Part shown: in pieces, positions 1 to 11,786 of the stretch
Layout of the letters: the number at the start of each line of letters is the position of its first letter
Position numbering within the stretch: the first letter of the stretch is position 1
Assembly: GCA_032622095.1 (NCBI GenBank)
Contig: CP136065.1
Location: 154,941,577-155,005,576, forward strand
From: Siphonodentalium dalli
Lineage: Eukaryota > Mollusca > Scaphopoda > Gadilida > Siphonodentaliidae
Reading direction: 5' to 3'
DNA: 64,000 nucleotides
Made by a program: the position numbers and the translations under genes
Notes under the pieces: generated by a model
The model's database searches: none
Seen by the model: the letters and a program-made list of their open reading frames with translations, nothing else
What the model was told of the DNA's origin: nothing

Positions 1-318
1 AAGTTTAGCTTATGGTATTGAATGGTTTGAAACATGGAAGATCTTAAAATTATATTTGTTTCTGCAACAAAATTGTGTTAAAAGATGAATAGATGCATTG
101 TTTAATTTTTACAAGTTCCATTCAATTCAAGTACACTTCTCTTTCATCTAGTTTGCTTTGGACGGAGCATATAAAATAAATATGTAGACTCAAATAAGCA
201 TTGTGTAGGGTGGAAATTGGATGAAACTAATAAAGGTGCATGCACGTTTATTTGGAATACTAGAGTAGTCAGTGTGAAGCAAATTACACTTGCTGTACAA
301 AGATGCCATCTTTCTTAC

Positions 319-423
319 CTCCTGTGTGAACTCAATAATAAGTGGCAGTCTGTTGGATTGGACAAATTCAACAATCGCCTTTCCTTCACTCTCTCCATCA
401 TAGTCATTTCTTCCTTCATCGAA
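319..423 (-). CDS. P4HB: Protein disulfide isomerase, coding exon 5 (start of b' domain)
   Basis: Residues 206-240, 35 codons in phase 0. It reads FDEGRNDYDGE then SEGKAIVEFVQSNRLPLIIEF and TQE. FDEGRN(D/N) and the L-P-L-(V/I)-I-E-F-T block mark the b-to-b' junction of PDIA1. The acceptor is ATGTTTTCAG before 423 and the donor GTAAGA (318-313). The next exon is not found in 1-318, so b', the second catalytic a' domain and the C-terminal KDEL-type signal should lie beyond the left edge. Intron 4 (424-4102) is 3.7 kb and carries several repeats. Confidence 0.92.
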
Positions 424-525
424 CTGAAAACATATTCTCATTAATTAATGCCTGGATAATAATAATAATACTCATTACTCAGCTCAACATGTTTGAATGT
501 GAATGTGCAAATTAGGAACTACTTA

Positions 526-745
526 CTAAGCACTATCAATTTATTGGAGTCAAGAGAACCAGCACTAATAAGCAGACACCTCTTGTAGCCACACTGTGGA
601 ATCAAATGCTTGGCATGACGGCAAGTGGTCTGGGAATGTATTTTTATTTTTTTATTTTTATTATGTAAGAAGCACTGCTGATTAAGCACCATCAATTTAT
701 TAGTCAAGAGAAACAGCACTAATAAACAGACTCCTCAAAAACTAT
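526..745. repeat. Tandem duplication in PDI intron 4
   Basis: Two diverged copies of about 70 bp, at roughly 526-600 and 678-745, share AAGCAC(T/C)ATCAATTTATT, GTCAAGAGAA(C/A)CAGCACTAATAA and CAGAC..CCTC. The spacing is about 152 bp. No coding sense is seen. Confidence 0.7.
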
Positions 746-1079
746 GGAATAAAAAACTTGAAATGAAGACAAATTGTCTGGGAACTTAAACAAAAATTTC
801 ACTATATAAGAAGGGTCAAAGGTAGACTTTCGAGAAAATAACACCCAAGTTTGGGGAAAATGGCTTCAGAGACGCCTCTTTTCAAATTATCAATTTTGTT
901 GACATCTCTACCCCTTCCTTAGACATTATTCTTCAAAACTAACAACCCTTAAATCTGATAGGGCGAAACAAGTTTGAGAAAATCCAATCCCAAATTCAAA
1001 ATCTGGTAGATTTGTTTTCAAATGTCAATTTTGATATCTGATAAAATTTTCATCAAATAACACATATTTTCCCAAAAAG

Positions 1080-1765
1080 TTGGGCTACCTAAAGGAGAAT
1101 CTCAATAATGATGAATTAAAACAAGTGCACCGCTGGGCGGAGGTAACGCCCCCCGACTGTACAATCAGAGAAACTTTCTGGTTAAGCGCTATAAAAATGC
1201 CACATGTTGTTCTATATTAGCTTCAAATTTGGTCTGGTGCCACAAAAATAGAAGGATAACTGAATTTTCTAAAAAAAAAACTGAATTTTTTAAGTCGAAA
1301 AAGGGTCATAACTCTCACAAAAATTATCCGATTGAACCGAAATTTTACCTTGACCTGTATTGCGATATTGGTAAATGGGTTTTGCAAATAAACAATCCAA
1401 AATCAAGTTATCATCCAAAAAGGGGCGTAACTCTGGAAAAAATGGGCGGACGAAACCACGGCTATGGGGAAATCTTGTCCCCCCGGTTGGTCTATTGGCA
1501 TACCAAAGATCAACTGAATTGAATTAGCGAAACCAAAGTTATGAGTTGAAACGTTCGTATGCCACAGAAAACTGAATTTTCTAAGTCCAAAAAGGGGCGT
1601 AACTCTGGAAAAATGGGCGGACGAAACCACAGCTATGGGGAAATCTTGTCCCCCCGGCTGGTCTATTAGCATACCAAAGATCAACTGAATTGAGATAGCG
1701 AAACCAAAGTTATGAGTTGAAACGTTCGTACGGACGGACGGAAGGATGGAGGGCTCCACTATATA
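1080..1765. repeat. Tandem repeat with 'AAAGGGGCGTAACTCTGGAA' units and CGGACGGACGG tail
   Basis: Two good copies (about 1410-1555 and 1585-1740) contain GGGGCGTAACTCTGGAAA, ATGGGCGGACGAAACCAC, GGTCTATTGGCATACCAAAG and ATGAGTTGAAACGTTCGTA. They end in (CGGA)n-like sequence at 1730-1750. A more diverged copy starts near 1220. This resembles abundant interspersed repeats of bivalve genomes (recollection, not searched). The apparent 198-codon minus frame over it is only a repeat shadow. Confidence 0.75.
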
Positions 1766-2252
1766 CCCCCAAATCTCCATCGGAGGCATAATAACACACA
1801 TTGAGCCTACTGTGTTCATTTGTGACAAATAGATACCGACAAGCGATGAGAATAAGAGAAAATATGATTGGCAGCAAAACTGAAAATGGCGTTTCATTTG
1901 GGTCCAGAAAAAGCTAGTTGCTGGATGAGGATATTGACAATTTGACAGTTTAAAATTCAAGTGGCAATGACACGGTACCGGTACCTGAACTAATTTCAAA
2001 TACTAATCAATGGAGAGATAAGGAATGCAGAAATGTCTAAGTAATACCAGATGTCAACCCTCAGAGCTATATGAAGTTTGGGATAAATTGGATAAAAAAT
2101 GTTGGCTGTAGCCATTGATGGCTGCCATCAGCCTTGTTTTGATTGAAAATCATTCAAATCCGATAGCTCCCATCTAGAAGTGATCCTGAACATGCCTGTA
2201 AATTTTTTAAAAACATTTCTCCCATAAATGCTGAATGCATGATGTGCCTATT

Positions 2253-3178
2253 CAGTCCTTCGATTTTGAGGCGCGCAATTGCGCTTGCGCGCCTTGGCGC
2301 ACGCGGATCTAAAAACCAGCGAGTTATTAAATGCGCACGCCGAAAAATTTAAATGCGCGCGTCGGAATTTGCAGCCAGTGAACGAGATTTTAACAAACAG
2401 CACATCAATGGTTAAACGCCGACAAGACTATTCACCGTGTATCTTTCTCAGTAGCGATGACGTTGATTACGAACATAATAACAAGGATCAAAGCGGCCGC
2501 CGGCGTCTTTCTCACTCAATGATTGGGGTACACCTCGTCACAACTGCTGCACGTGCGAGTTCCCGCAAAAAACAGTGTCAATTCTTTGGCAGCCTCGTTT
2601 GATGTTTCGGCATGCGGGATTCGCCGATTCATTTGAATATTATTGCCATAGATTAGGTTTTAAGTTTAACTATACTTCGAAGCTATACTTCGAAGCCAGT
2701 ATCTCTCGACTCGGAGAAAGCGAAAAATGGACATTGGGGCCTCCTCAAATACCGACTCTATCAAAACGAAAGAGAGCCCCGGTTGATTCGTCGGATTCCG
2801 GTGAATCTGATTGATGTAACGATTCCACTTCCGAGTTTGAAGTTTTAAGCGACTGCGAGTCTGGTGAGCATGCACTCTCAGACGCGGAAGTGGACTCATT
2901 ACCGTGATTAGATTCACCTGGATTGCCAGATAATCGGATTATTGGACTAGATATTGTACTACAATATAAACATATGTTTTTATTTCTGTTTTCACTTTAA
3001 GTTGCCAAAGGCACACTTGGAATTACACGTGTGTATCATTATAATTGTGTTTGTCTTTCTTCAGTAATCATTTCATCCATGTTAATTTAAATTGTGCTCC
3101 CGCAAAAAAGGCGCGCGCAAATTCCAAAAGCTCCGAGCGATATATCGCGCACCTACGTTTTCCAAATTCGAAGGACTG
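2253..3178. mobile_element. hAT-like DNA element, CAGTCCTTCGA ends, 926 bp
   Basis: The left end CAGTCCTTCGATTTTGAGGCG is matched by the right end ...CAAATTCGAAGGACTG. CCTATT directly flanks both ends. The interior is unusually GC-rich and CpG-rich near both ends (GCGCGC runs). An open stretch at 2279-2814 is acidic and serine-rich toward its end (SSDSGESD, then after a stop SDCESGEHALSDAEVDSLP), and may be a decayed protein. I do not recognise a transposase domain in it. Confidence 0.65.
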
Positions 3179-3660
3179 CCTATTGATTCAAATTTGTAAA
3201 TAAAGATGGCCGCTAGTGTTTTGTAACAATATTTATACAAATTTGATGATAATTCTACTGTTAACAGCTACGACAGAACAAATGCTACAGCTTTAACAAA
3301 ACATACTGCTGTACTAACTTTCTAATGCATTATTGGCCAAATTATGAAAGAATTTTTCGCACACTAATAGCAAACGACAGCCCGCATCGAACACTCCATG
3401 AAACAAAAGACCCTGGTCCGAAATTTGCCAAGAAATGTCTTAAATTCACTTTGCAGAATTCCCCTGAAAAAAAAATTCTACACAATTCAAATTCTGTACG
3501 AGCTTAAAACATTTCTTACGAAGAGCTGCACTAAATATCTACTAGTATCAGGTTTTGAATTTGGGATTAGATTCTTCCAAATTTTATTCTTTATCATATT
3601 TTATGGAAGTTAGTGAATACTAATATCTAAGGAATAGGTGGTGCTGTCAAACCTTGTAAT

Positions 3661-3784
3661 ACAGTAATGCCGAAAGTAATTGACCACTTAACCACAGCAG
3701 AATTATGGGTAATTTTTCAGAATTTAGTCGGAAATATGGCTTGTTGCCATTCATCGGAAAGCTCTCGCTTTGGGCATTACGGTA
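3661..3784. mobile_element. MITE of the ACAGTAATGCC...TTAACCACAGCAGAATTATGGG family
   Basis: Starts ACAGTAATGCCGAAAGTAATTGACC, continues TTAACCACAGCAGAATTATG and GGAAATATGGCTTG, and ends GGGCATTACGGTA. The same family occurs at 6351-6526 and in triplicate at 22611-23083. It is a short inverted-terminal-repeat element without coding capacity, in PDI intron 4. Confidence 0.75.
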
Positions 3785-4102
3785 TATAATAATTTGTTTT
3801 AAGTTCCCAGACCCCGTACCTAAAATCTCCATTACCTAGGAAAATGGACTAAAATTAAAACATGATACACAGATGATCAATTGCTTTCAACAAAAAATAT
3901 TTGATGTTTCTCTATCGTGCTAGGGATGTGGCATATATTGACTTTGTGCCATTCTAACAACAAGAAAATCAGAGTACGTCTCAAACATTTATCAAAGGAA
4001 GTTAATACCAAATAGTTACAACTACCAACTTCAAATTTGTTCTGTACCTACTCAAAGAAACTTGAATTGATAATGCCGAACTTTGTGATGATTATTACTT
4101 AC

Positions 4103-4240
4103 TTTTTTGAATAAAACAATGCCGTCTTTGTCAACTTTGTGATCTTTGTATGCATCTTCATCAGAAGCGATTCCAAATGTCAGATCATCAACAAGAGCAG
4201 CCGCATCAGCAAATGCCTTTGCACCATCAGATGATGAATC
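4103..4240 (-). CDS. P4HB: Protein disulfide isomerase, coding exon 4 (b domain)
   Basis: Residues 160-205, 46 codons in phase 0 at both ends. It reads DSSSDGAKAFADAAALVDD then LTFGIASDEDAYKDHKVDKDG and IVLFKK. The F-G-I-(A/T)-S and (V/L)-D-K-D-G-(I/V)-V-L-F-K-K blocks are characteristic of the PDIA1 b domain. The acceptor is TTCCATCTAG before 4240; the donor is GTAAGT (4102-4097). Intron 3 (4241-6176) contains a 0.9 kb hAT-like element. Confidence 0.93.
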
Positions 4241-4430
4241 CTAGATGGAAAAAAAATCAAACGATAGAACCTTCAGTGTATAGCAATGTGCAGCAGTTTG
4301 CCTACTGGTACATCAAATCGAGGGATGGATTGAAGATGGCCCATTTTGGCCATGCCATTCCTATATGATATTGTAACAAGAGCATGGCTATGGCTGCATA
4401 GTGCAGCTGATGAATGTTTGCCGTAAAAAG

Positions 4431-5338
4431 TAGTGTTGAAATGACTGAGAGTCTGGAGTCGACTAGTCGGACCCCAAAAGTTGGAAGTCGACACCTGCGG
4501 CCGAGAATTATATTGCGATAACCATATATCCTTATTTCCATCTTCTCCATGTCACAATTTTGCCCATTACAAGCCTTGTTCAAAAGACAATAATTCGGTG
4601 GAAAAACGTTGGGTTATTCATCAAATCACGTGATAAAAATCTTCATAATTAATTACATTGACGAACAAACTCATGTAATTATTATGCTCATGGATGTTGA
4701 ACGCATGAGATCAACAGAACAGGTCTAAAAAGATTGTAAAATATCAGCGTTTTCGCCTGCTGCTGAACCGGGAGTATTTAATTAAGCGATTTTGATAAAT
4801 TGGTGTTCTTCAACCACTCATATTTGAAACTTTGAGTCCTGAATGTTTTTCCAAGAATGTTCTATACAACAATATAGTTACCTTCAGAGTCCCCCGAAGC
4901 TGAACTACTTGATAATGATAACAAAACATGTAGTGTGTTTCGAGTAAGAATAAAGATTTCAATGTTTAGTTGAAAATGTGTTGTTTATCAATAACAATTT
5001 ATTACGAACACAATTACACAGTGTTACAATGTTGAAGGCGAACTTCAAAGCTGTCAATCATTGCAACAAGACAGTTGTCAAAACACCTGTTGACCCAATT
5101 ATATCACTGTGCACGAATTATGTGCTACATTTTGGGCAAACTGACTGCGTTGAGTTTTCAACACTGTCAAAATCCAAGTGTTTGATCAACGTGTTATGTA
5201 CCTACATTATAGTCTTAACTCTTATTATGGGAAGTGTATAGAATTAGAATGTTTCGACTAGTCGGCAGCAAGATACAGAGTTGACTTTGGAAGCTATCGG
5301 CATCGACGCAGGTTCGTCGACTAATCGTTTCAACACTA
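4431..5338. mobile_element. hAT-like non-autonomous element, TAGTGTTGAAAC ends, 908 bp
   Basis: Left TAGTGTTGAAATGACTGAGAG and right (reverse complement) TAGTGTTGAAACGATTAGTCG are inverted termini with internal CGACTAGTCG repeats. The flanks are GTAAAAAG and GTATAAAA, an 8-bp target duplication with two mismatches, as expected for hAT. It lies in PDI intron 3 and carries no recognisable transposase. Confidence 0.75.
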
Positions 5339-6176
5339 GTATAAAAAAGAAAAAGGAACTGGCAGATTCGGTCTGAGGTCAAGGTAGCTACATGTACATT
5401 GCTACAGGGCCTCTGCTGGGGCACGTGCAATGCTAGACGTTTGTATATTAAACCATTTTGCAATTAAATAAACAATCAAGAAACGTGAACGGCGCATTGT
5501 CAAGCATATAAATCTGTGTTACTAGTCAAATCAGCTGATAGGAACTTAGAGTTTTAATATCCCTGTATGGAATCCCCACAACCATGTGGACGTGTTGTGT
5601 GGCAAAAAGAAACTTCTCGAATGGATTATAAATAGATCTGTTGTACAATCGATTAATTGTTGGGACATGTTTGTTGTATGGGAAATAGCAGCCGATCTGA
5701 GCACGAAGTGGTGCTTTGCTTACTATACGTCGGGAAGTGTGTCAATTAGCGACCAACGGTGTCTATTAATTGAAACCGGAAGACTAGGTTTTTTGGTGAC
5801 CTATCGGTTTAGGTTTCGATATGAAACTGAAATCAAACCGAGAAATCAGTAAACCGCACAGCACTACTGTAATGTATGTGGTATTCATAGAAATAGTGGA
5901 ACACTACATGTTAAACTAAATGGATTCTCCCATCAGTTATACATCGGAATGGTTTATTATTCACCTGGAGGGGTGCTCACGAAAAACAAGCCGACAACAG
6001 ACTGAAGAATTAACATAAGTACAAAATGATTCCTATTAATTGGTGGGACATGTTCGGATAATAAGTTCAACAAACAACATTTAGTGAACTTATTGTCTGA
6101 ACATTTCCTAAGGGAACTTACTCATCAATGAGTATTTAGTAAAGAAAGTGTTAATATCAGACCATAATATAGTTAC

Positions 6177-6310
6177 CTTGAAGAATCCGACAATCACAAC
6201 ATCTTCCTTCTCGATGAGAGCTTTGACTGCATCAGATGAACCAAGCTCAACAACTAGTGGGCCGGACTTCTTTTTCAACCAGCCAGCAATTTCAGGTCCT
6301 GTACGACCTC
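6177..6310 (-). CDS. P4HB: Protein disulfide isomerase, coding exon 3 (a/b domain junction)
   Basis: Residues 115-159. It completes Gly115 and reads GGRTGPEIAGWLKKKSGP, the end of the a domain with the typical W-L-K-K-x-(S/T)-G-P linker. The first half of the redox-inactive b domain follows, ending VVIVGFFK. The acceptor is TTCAACAG before 6310 and the donor GTAACT after 6177, leaving phase 0. Intron 2 (6311-7096, 786 bp) contains a palindromic MITE that ends only 40 bp upstream of this exon's acceptor. The segment is too short to appear as a long open frame, so it was found by following splice phase and homology. Confidence 0.92.
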
Positions 6311-6350
6311 CTGTTGAATAAAATCAGGGAAAGTAAAATCATGCAGCAAA

Positions 6351-6526
6351 GCCCTAAATAATCAAAGTTAACCACAGCAGAATTATGGGTAACTTTTCAG
6401 GATTTAGTCGGAAATACGGCTTGTTGCAATCATAGCATGGCAAAAAGCCATATTTCCGACTAAATCCTGAAAAGTTACCCATAATTCTGCTGTGGTTAAG
6501 GAGTCGATTATTTAGGGCATTACTGT
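6351..6526. mobile_element. Palindromic MITE 40 bp from a PDI splice acceptor
   Basis: GCCCTAAATAATC, TTAACCACAGCAGAATTATG and TTAGTCGGAAATA at the left are mirrored by TATTTCCGACTAA, CATAATTCTGCTGTGGTTAA and GATTATTTAGGGCATTACTG at the right. The arms are about 75 bp and the loop about 20 bp. It belongs to the same family as 3661-3784. A lone matching end (ATTACTTAGAGCATTACTGTA) occurs at 6971-6991 in the same intron. Confidence 0.85.
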
Positions 6527-7096
6527 ACATACTTAATACCATAGGAATATGGTTCTCTTATAAGAGAATTCACTTCTCCGGAGGTAGGATTCACTTTCCA
6601 TACTGCAATGCATATTAATTTACTACCCTTGTAGCTATCCAGCCAATTTCCAATCTGGTCACATGATGGTAAATAAATCATAATGTCTCCCACTCGAGCA
6701 ATGAGGTAACAATTGCATTAGAAATAACAGATACGACCATCGTCAAAATAGTAACCACAAAGTCATATGGACAATTTATTTGACTGAAGTTGTAAACAAA
6801 GCTGGCTCATTCAAATATTGTCAGAGAATAAGGACTTACTTCAGCACAATCAGCGAGTCTATATTTCGAGCTTTCAAAATTGTGTGCAATCGAAAGTAAT
6901 GTAATTTGATGCATTAAAAGCTTGAACTGCTTCATATAGAATATCCAGGGGGTGTTGTTGCACATATTCGATTACTTAGAGCATTACTGTACTTTATATA
7001 TTTTTCCATTGTGCAATAGCATTTACACCAATAACACAGTACAAGATGCTATATTACTAGTATGACAAAGAGGTTAAAAGCTAAACTAAGACTAAC

Positions 7097-7294
7097 CTGA
7101 GTAATCACTGGGAACTCCATTTCGGAAGAATTTCAGTGTTGGATACCCTCGAACTTCATACTTCTCAGCAACTTTGTTTTCTACTGTGGCATCAACCTTT
7201 CCTAGTTTTACTTCTGAGCCTTCTTCAGCCAAACTTTGTGCTGCCTTGGCATACTCAGGAGCAAGGGATTTGCAGTGTCCACACCATGGAGCAT
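7097..7294 (-). CDS. P4HB: Protein disulfide isomerase, coding exon 2 (CGHC active site)
   Basis: Carries most of the catalytic a domain. After completing Tyr49 it reads [18 protein letters not shown], so the redox-active CGHC lies at residues 53-56, the same numbering I know for vertebrate P4HB precursors. Further family hallmarks follow: KVDAT, the cis-proline loop [10 protein letters not shown], and [10 protein letters not shown]. The acceptor is TTTGTGTTTAG before 7294 and the donor is GTTAGT at 7096-7091. Its 198 bp keep the frame across both junctions. Intron 1 (7295-11786) is 4.5 kb and holds two hAT-like elements. Identification is very secure from the active site and flanks; the exact paralogue (PDIA1 rather than PDIA2 or PDIA3) is supported by the b-domain exons. 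Confidence 0.97.
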
Positions 7295-7829
7295 CTAAAC
7301 ACAAAATGATCTTTTTAATAATTTTTGTTTGAGTACAGTACTAGTAAGTTGAGCCAGCCCCCACTCCCCAGTAAACCGACCTCGAAAGGCATGAACCCTA
7401 AATATTTTGTTGGCGTTTGCAAGAAAGTATTTTTTTTTTATCCACTGCTTCATGTGAACCTATTTATTAACAAGAGCTACGCTGGGCATGACAAAATACG
7501 CCTGTGTGCTCCAGGCAGTACTGTTTTTAAATGCCTGATTCAATCATTTAGAAACTAGATAACACTGGTAGCTCATTTTGATGCACATTTTCCATATATT
7601 TGTCGCATGCCTGCAAATTTGAGGTGAATGACCGTTCATTTTGCCTGGAGGTAACGTAAAATGAAAATGCCGTGAACGAAAAACAGGTCACCCTAAAGTT
7701 TTATGTAGGTCTCGCAATCATTGAATCTCACCTTAATTATTGTGAATTATGTGAAAAAAATGGCGTTGAGGAAGGATGTGCGCTTGAAACTTTTAATGTT
7801 TATTCGTGTATTTTAGGATTTGATGAGTG

Positions 7830-9060
7830 TAGGGGTGTAACGATACATCGATGTGACCACGATACAGCACTGACGATACGGTCATCGATACAGGCGTTCA
7901 CACGATACACATCTCAATACACAAATTGCATGTTGTTATTACCTATCCAGGTACATGTAAGTAAGCAGCTGTCGCCACGAATGACAAAGATCAATGTTGA
8001 ATCAGTATCTAACAAAAAACTAAGGTAATCCCCCACCCACAATAAGTACGGTAATACAAATGATAACCATTCCCTATTTATCCCGGAGTAACAGCGAGGC
8101 CAACAGACTGTATTGTATCAATTTGCATGTGAAGACAATCCGATGCCATCTTCTTGAAACACATTGTATTAATAGAACAATCAGTCGCTTGTGATCCACT
8201 GATCAAAGCACAGACCTGACCTGAGTGACCTCAATTTTAATGACCTATTTCAAAAGTACACGTCATGCAGCAAGTGTGCGACTTTGTCAATAACATGTTG
8301 TTTACAGCCGGCGGCAAACCTTTGACATCTGTATTACTGCTATTGCTACAATTTCACTGTTAACCAGAGACATGCAGCTGCTGTAGTCTCAACCTATATC
8401 ATATCAATCTACATGTATGTCTTTCCCATGTCACGTCAACACTGAACACTGAACTCTGTGCACTGGCCAATATGGTCGCTGAGTAATCGTTAAACTTCCC
8501 GGATTAAACTTGTCAACAGACAATGAACCCCCCAGTTCCCTTTATAAAGTTGACAACTTGACATGAATAATTAATATAAAGCCCCTCCCATTTAACTGTC
8601 AATCTCGTGACATTGACAGATATACGGAGAAGACGTTCCTCATTGGTCAAAGGTAGTAGTTGTATTCTCTAATTAATTTTGTTCCGCCAACTCAGTGCAA
8701 CAATGGGCTCAATGTCGGCATCTTTATGCTTCCCGGTCCGATGGGATATCACTGATGGTCAATACATTGACGAGGTTTTAATTAGTTATTTATTCTTCTT
8801 AGACAATACAATAAAAGTTGCAACAACAAACATTTTATAGATGAACATCTAGTACACACATGTTAGCGAGTTCATGTACCTGTAGCCACGCAAGCACATA
8901 CCCACCTTTCGTTATCGCTATATATCTGTGTATATACAGTCTGTATGAAGACTCGACAATATCACTATAATTTTAGGTAAGTAAAATCGCGATACGTATC
9001 GTGACTTCTGCATCGCGATAAACATTGATACACCCCATACCCCGCATCTTTGCACCCCTA
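7830..9060. mobile_element. hAT-like element, TAGGGGTGTAA ends, 1.23 kb
   Basis: Left end TAGGGGTGTAACGATACATCG; right end ...TTTGCACCCCTA. The flanks GATGAGTG and GATGAGCA form an 8-bp target duplication with two mismatches. Subterminal CGATAC/GCGATACGTATCG motifs occur at both sides. It lies in PDI intron 1. Non-autonomous; no transposase seen. Confidence 0.75.
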
Positions 9061-10084
9061 GATGAGCATGGACCTCACATCAGTGTTCACCAAGAACTTT
9101 GCCACTACAAATCTGTTTGTTCTGCAACATTTACCATTCTGCATACACGGAAATGGGAGAGGCCGCCATTACAGATTTGGACTATTTTACTTTCGGACAA
9201 ATTTAATTCCATCTTAAAATCACCTGTTTTAAACCATTCTATATTCTACATGTATATGTGACAGCTGGTGCAATGGAGGGATGGCATGTGGAGACGTCAC
9301 CATCAGATGTGTATCTATTGAGTGGACTTGTTCCTGTCTGTTAAATGTGTTCTCTGATGTAATTTGGTATTAAATATGTAAATCCAAATTGGACATTCCA
9401 GTTGACGAAAAGTCTGTGAAAGGCCGGCGATTTAGGACATTCAATGATCCCGGAGTGTGACTGGCTTCTCTGAAAGCATTGACACCTCAGTGTTTGTGGC
9501 TAATCAATCCATGAGTGTACACATTCCAGTATTATACCAAGAACTCGAATGTTCAGTAACTTTTTCGGAACTTTGAATTATTCTTTTGCGTCATTTGCAC
9601 CAGCGCAGCAAAATTCCAAGTGTTATGAACTGTGTTTTAAATATCTTGATGTAATTAATTGACTCAGTCATTCCACTTGTATATTTACAACGATTGACGG
9701 GAGTGTGCTGTAAAATCAATGGCGGAATATCAAAACCAAAACCATATTGCCCTGGAACCAAGTCCCAACATGATGCACGTACATTCAAAATTATTAGTTT
9801 AATGAGTTCATTGAGCTGCCCATCTGTAGTTAATATTAGCAGTTGTCATGATTAGAACAGTTTGTGTAACTCTTCAGCTAACTTATGACGGTTATGGATT
9901 CCTGTTATTACCACTTTAAAGGGCATTCTCTAAACTAGTAGATCAACAGTATTTTACCTGCACGATAAGATTGACTGGAACAGGCGTTAATGAAACTTTG
10001 TTTTCTCTAATGCCCACTTCCGGTTAAGTCACCGATCATGTGATCACATGAGGACAGAGTGGTATTAATAATAGTAATGACATG
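9061..10084. other. PDI intron 1 sequence, nothing recognised
   Basis: About 1 kb of intronic sequence. I see no exon-like open frame, tandem repeat or element ends. Confidence 0.6.
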
Positions 10085-11520
10085 ATTTTGTTCGGCGTCA
10101 TGGACTATTAACTGCCCTCCAGGAATAGGGCTGTTAATCATTCCTGCGGGCTGTTAATAGACCATAACTAGAGCTGGGACGGTTATGCGGTTAACCACCA
10201 ACTATGGCCGTGACCGGTCACGGATTTGCCGTGGTCGGTTAACCGTAACATCACTATTATAGTGTATGATCACTGTGATGGTCAGCTATAACTGGCTATA
10301 AGAGGGTTAATCTGTCTCCGTCAATTAAAATGAATCCGAGATTGACGGAACAACATCAAACGCGGTGTGTCGGCTCTTTGAAGGCTAAATTTGGGTGTGA
10401 ACTCATTACACAACTATTGTGTTTTCAAATTGATCCCAAGAAAATATAAATTGAGCCCAATAATTTCCACGAGCAGTCCTGCTTTCTATGATATAATTTT
10501 AAAAGTTGCCACGTTCTCTGGTGTTAATTCGTTTACAATCTTTGTGGTTCAATTGCCGTTAATTAATCTTGGATTATTTCATTTTAACATGAGGCAATAT
10601 ATATATCAGAGCAGCTAATATTTATATTAAATCATTTTTGAACCATTACATTTAAAATAGTATCAGATAATGAGTTTTTCCATTCGAATATTAATCCACC
10701 TCGAATTTATAGAGTTATTGTTCTTGTTGCAGAACGTACATAATACGTTTCGTCGATTACCGCGAAATTCATAAAAAATTTCTTCTTCGAGGAAGATTCT
10801 GACGACGACCTGGAGTTCGATGGTTTTACCTGTCGACATCTGTATCTTGTTATTATTATATGATTTTATCTTAATAAAACGCATCATTCTCTTTATATAA
10901 CACAACTACTCTTGGTATCAGTATAAAATACGATGGTAAACCAGCATCTCAAGGCTAACTGAGATTTTGCACGGGGGGGATCCCCGTGAGTAAGCCCATG
11001 CAGTACCCACTTTTTGGACAAAAACGTGCACGTGCCCCCCTGGGCTTACTGACGGGGTGTATACAGTAATTAATTAGTTATGTGATTATGTGTGTCATGG
11101 GTGACAACTTCTTTGTATAATGGGCAGGAGCCGTTCTCAAACTTACCATGTCAGTGAGCATCACAATCATCGCCGTTCTGCATACTGGGCTTACCCACCC
11201 ATAATAGTACCTATAATATGTGGTTAACCGGTTAATCGCGGTTTTTTGCCGTTCATAACCGGTCACGAAAAACCCATAACCGTCCCAGCTCTAACCATAA
11301 CACCCTCAAAAATCATGGTATATTAATATCCCACAATTGGCACAAACCAGGAGAACGAAAAATAGGTTACTCAGACATAATTATGTCAGGCGTCATAGAC
11401 TATTAACAGCCCTCCAGTATTCCTGGTGGGCCGTCAATAAATCATAACGCCATCAAAAATCATGTTATTGTTATATTAGCACAAACCATGAGAAAGAAAA
11501 ATAGGTTACGCAGCCATAAT
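10085..11520. repeat. Short tandem host repeat in PDI intron 1, split by a hAT element
   Basis: Copies of GGCGTCAT(G/A)GACTATTAAC(T/A)GCCCTCCAG, then CATAAC(A/G)CC(C/A)TCAAAAATCATG, then AGAAAGAAAAATAGGTTAC, occur at about 10095-10168 continuing at 11294-11375, and at 11390-11510. The hAT element at 10169-11293 interrupts the first copy. Confidence 0.75.
10169..11293. mobile_element. hAT-like element with perfect 8-bp target duplication, 1.1 kb
   Basis: The termini read TAGAGCTGGGACGGTTATG inward from both ends. The flanks 10161-10168 and 11294-11301 are both ACCATAAC, a perfect 8-bp duplication. Subterminal GGTTAACCG/ACCGGTCACG motifs repeat at each side. A smaller hairpin (GTGAGTAAGCCCATG...TGGGCTTACTGAC, about 10985-11055) lies inside. 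No transposase was recognised. Confidence 0.9.
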
Positions 11521-11786
11521 TTTGAAATCTGCACTGCACTGTCTGCACTGCAGGCCTGTTGCCGTGTTGCATAAAATTGACCAGCTACTAGTAGAGTATT
11601 ATAGCTTAATTCATCTATTCTAGGATAGCTTATTTCAGCTATTCTTAATTTCTTAAATGATTTTAGTATTGTATTTGAATTTTCACATTTCCCAGACCTG
11701 GTTGTGCCTTATGAAAGTTATGTCATGAATACCTTCCAACACTAACAGTATTTCAGTAACACGAAAATCAGAGACACCATACTTAC

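Noticed and set aside
1-318. Next PDI exon left of exon 5
   Set aside because: No b' domain continuation or acceptor was found in the remaining 318 bp; the exon should lie outside the window.
1403-1999. 198-codon minus-strand frame
   Set aside because: Covers two copies of the AAAGGGGCGTAACTCTGG repeat; the peptide repeats with the DNA and resembles no protein family I know.
2279-2814. Possible host gene with acidic serine-rich C-terminus
   Set aside because: It lies between the inverted ends of a 926-bp element, is broken by stops and matches no known domain, so it is treated as element content.
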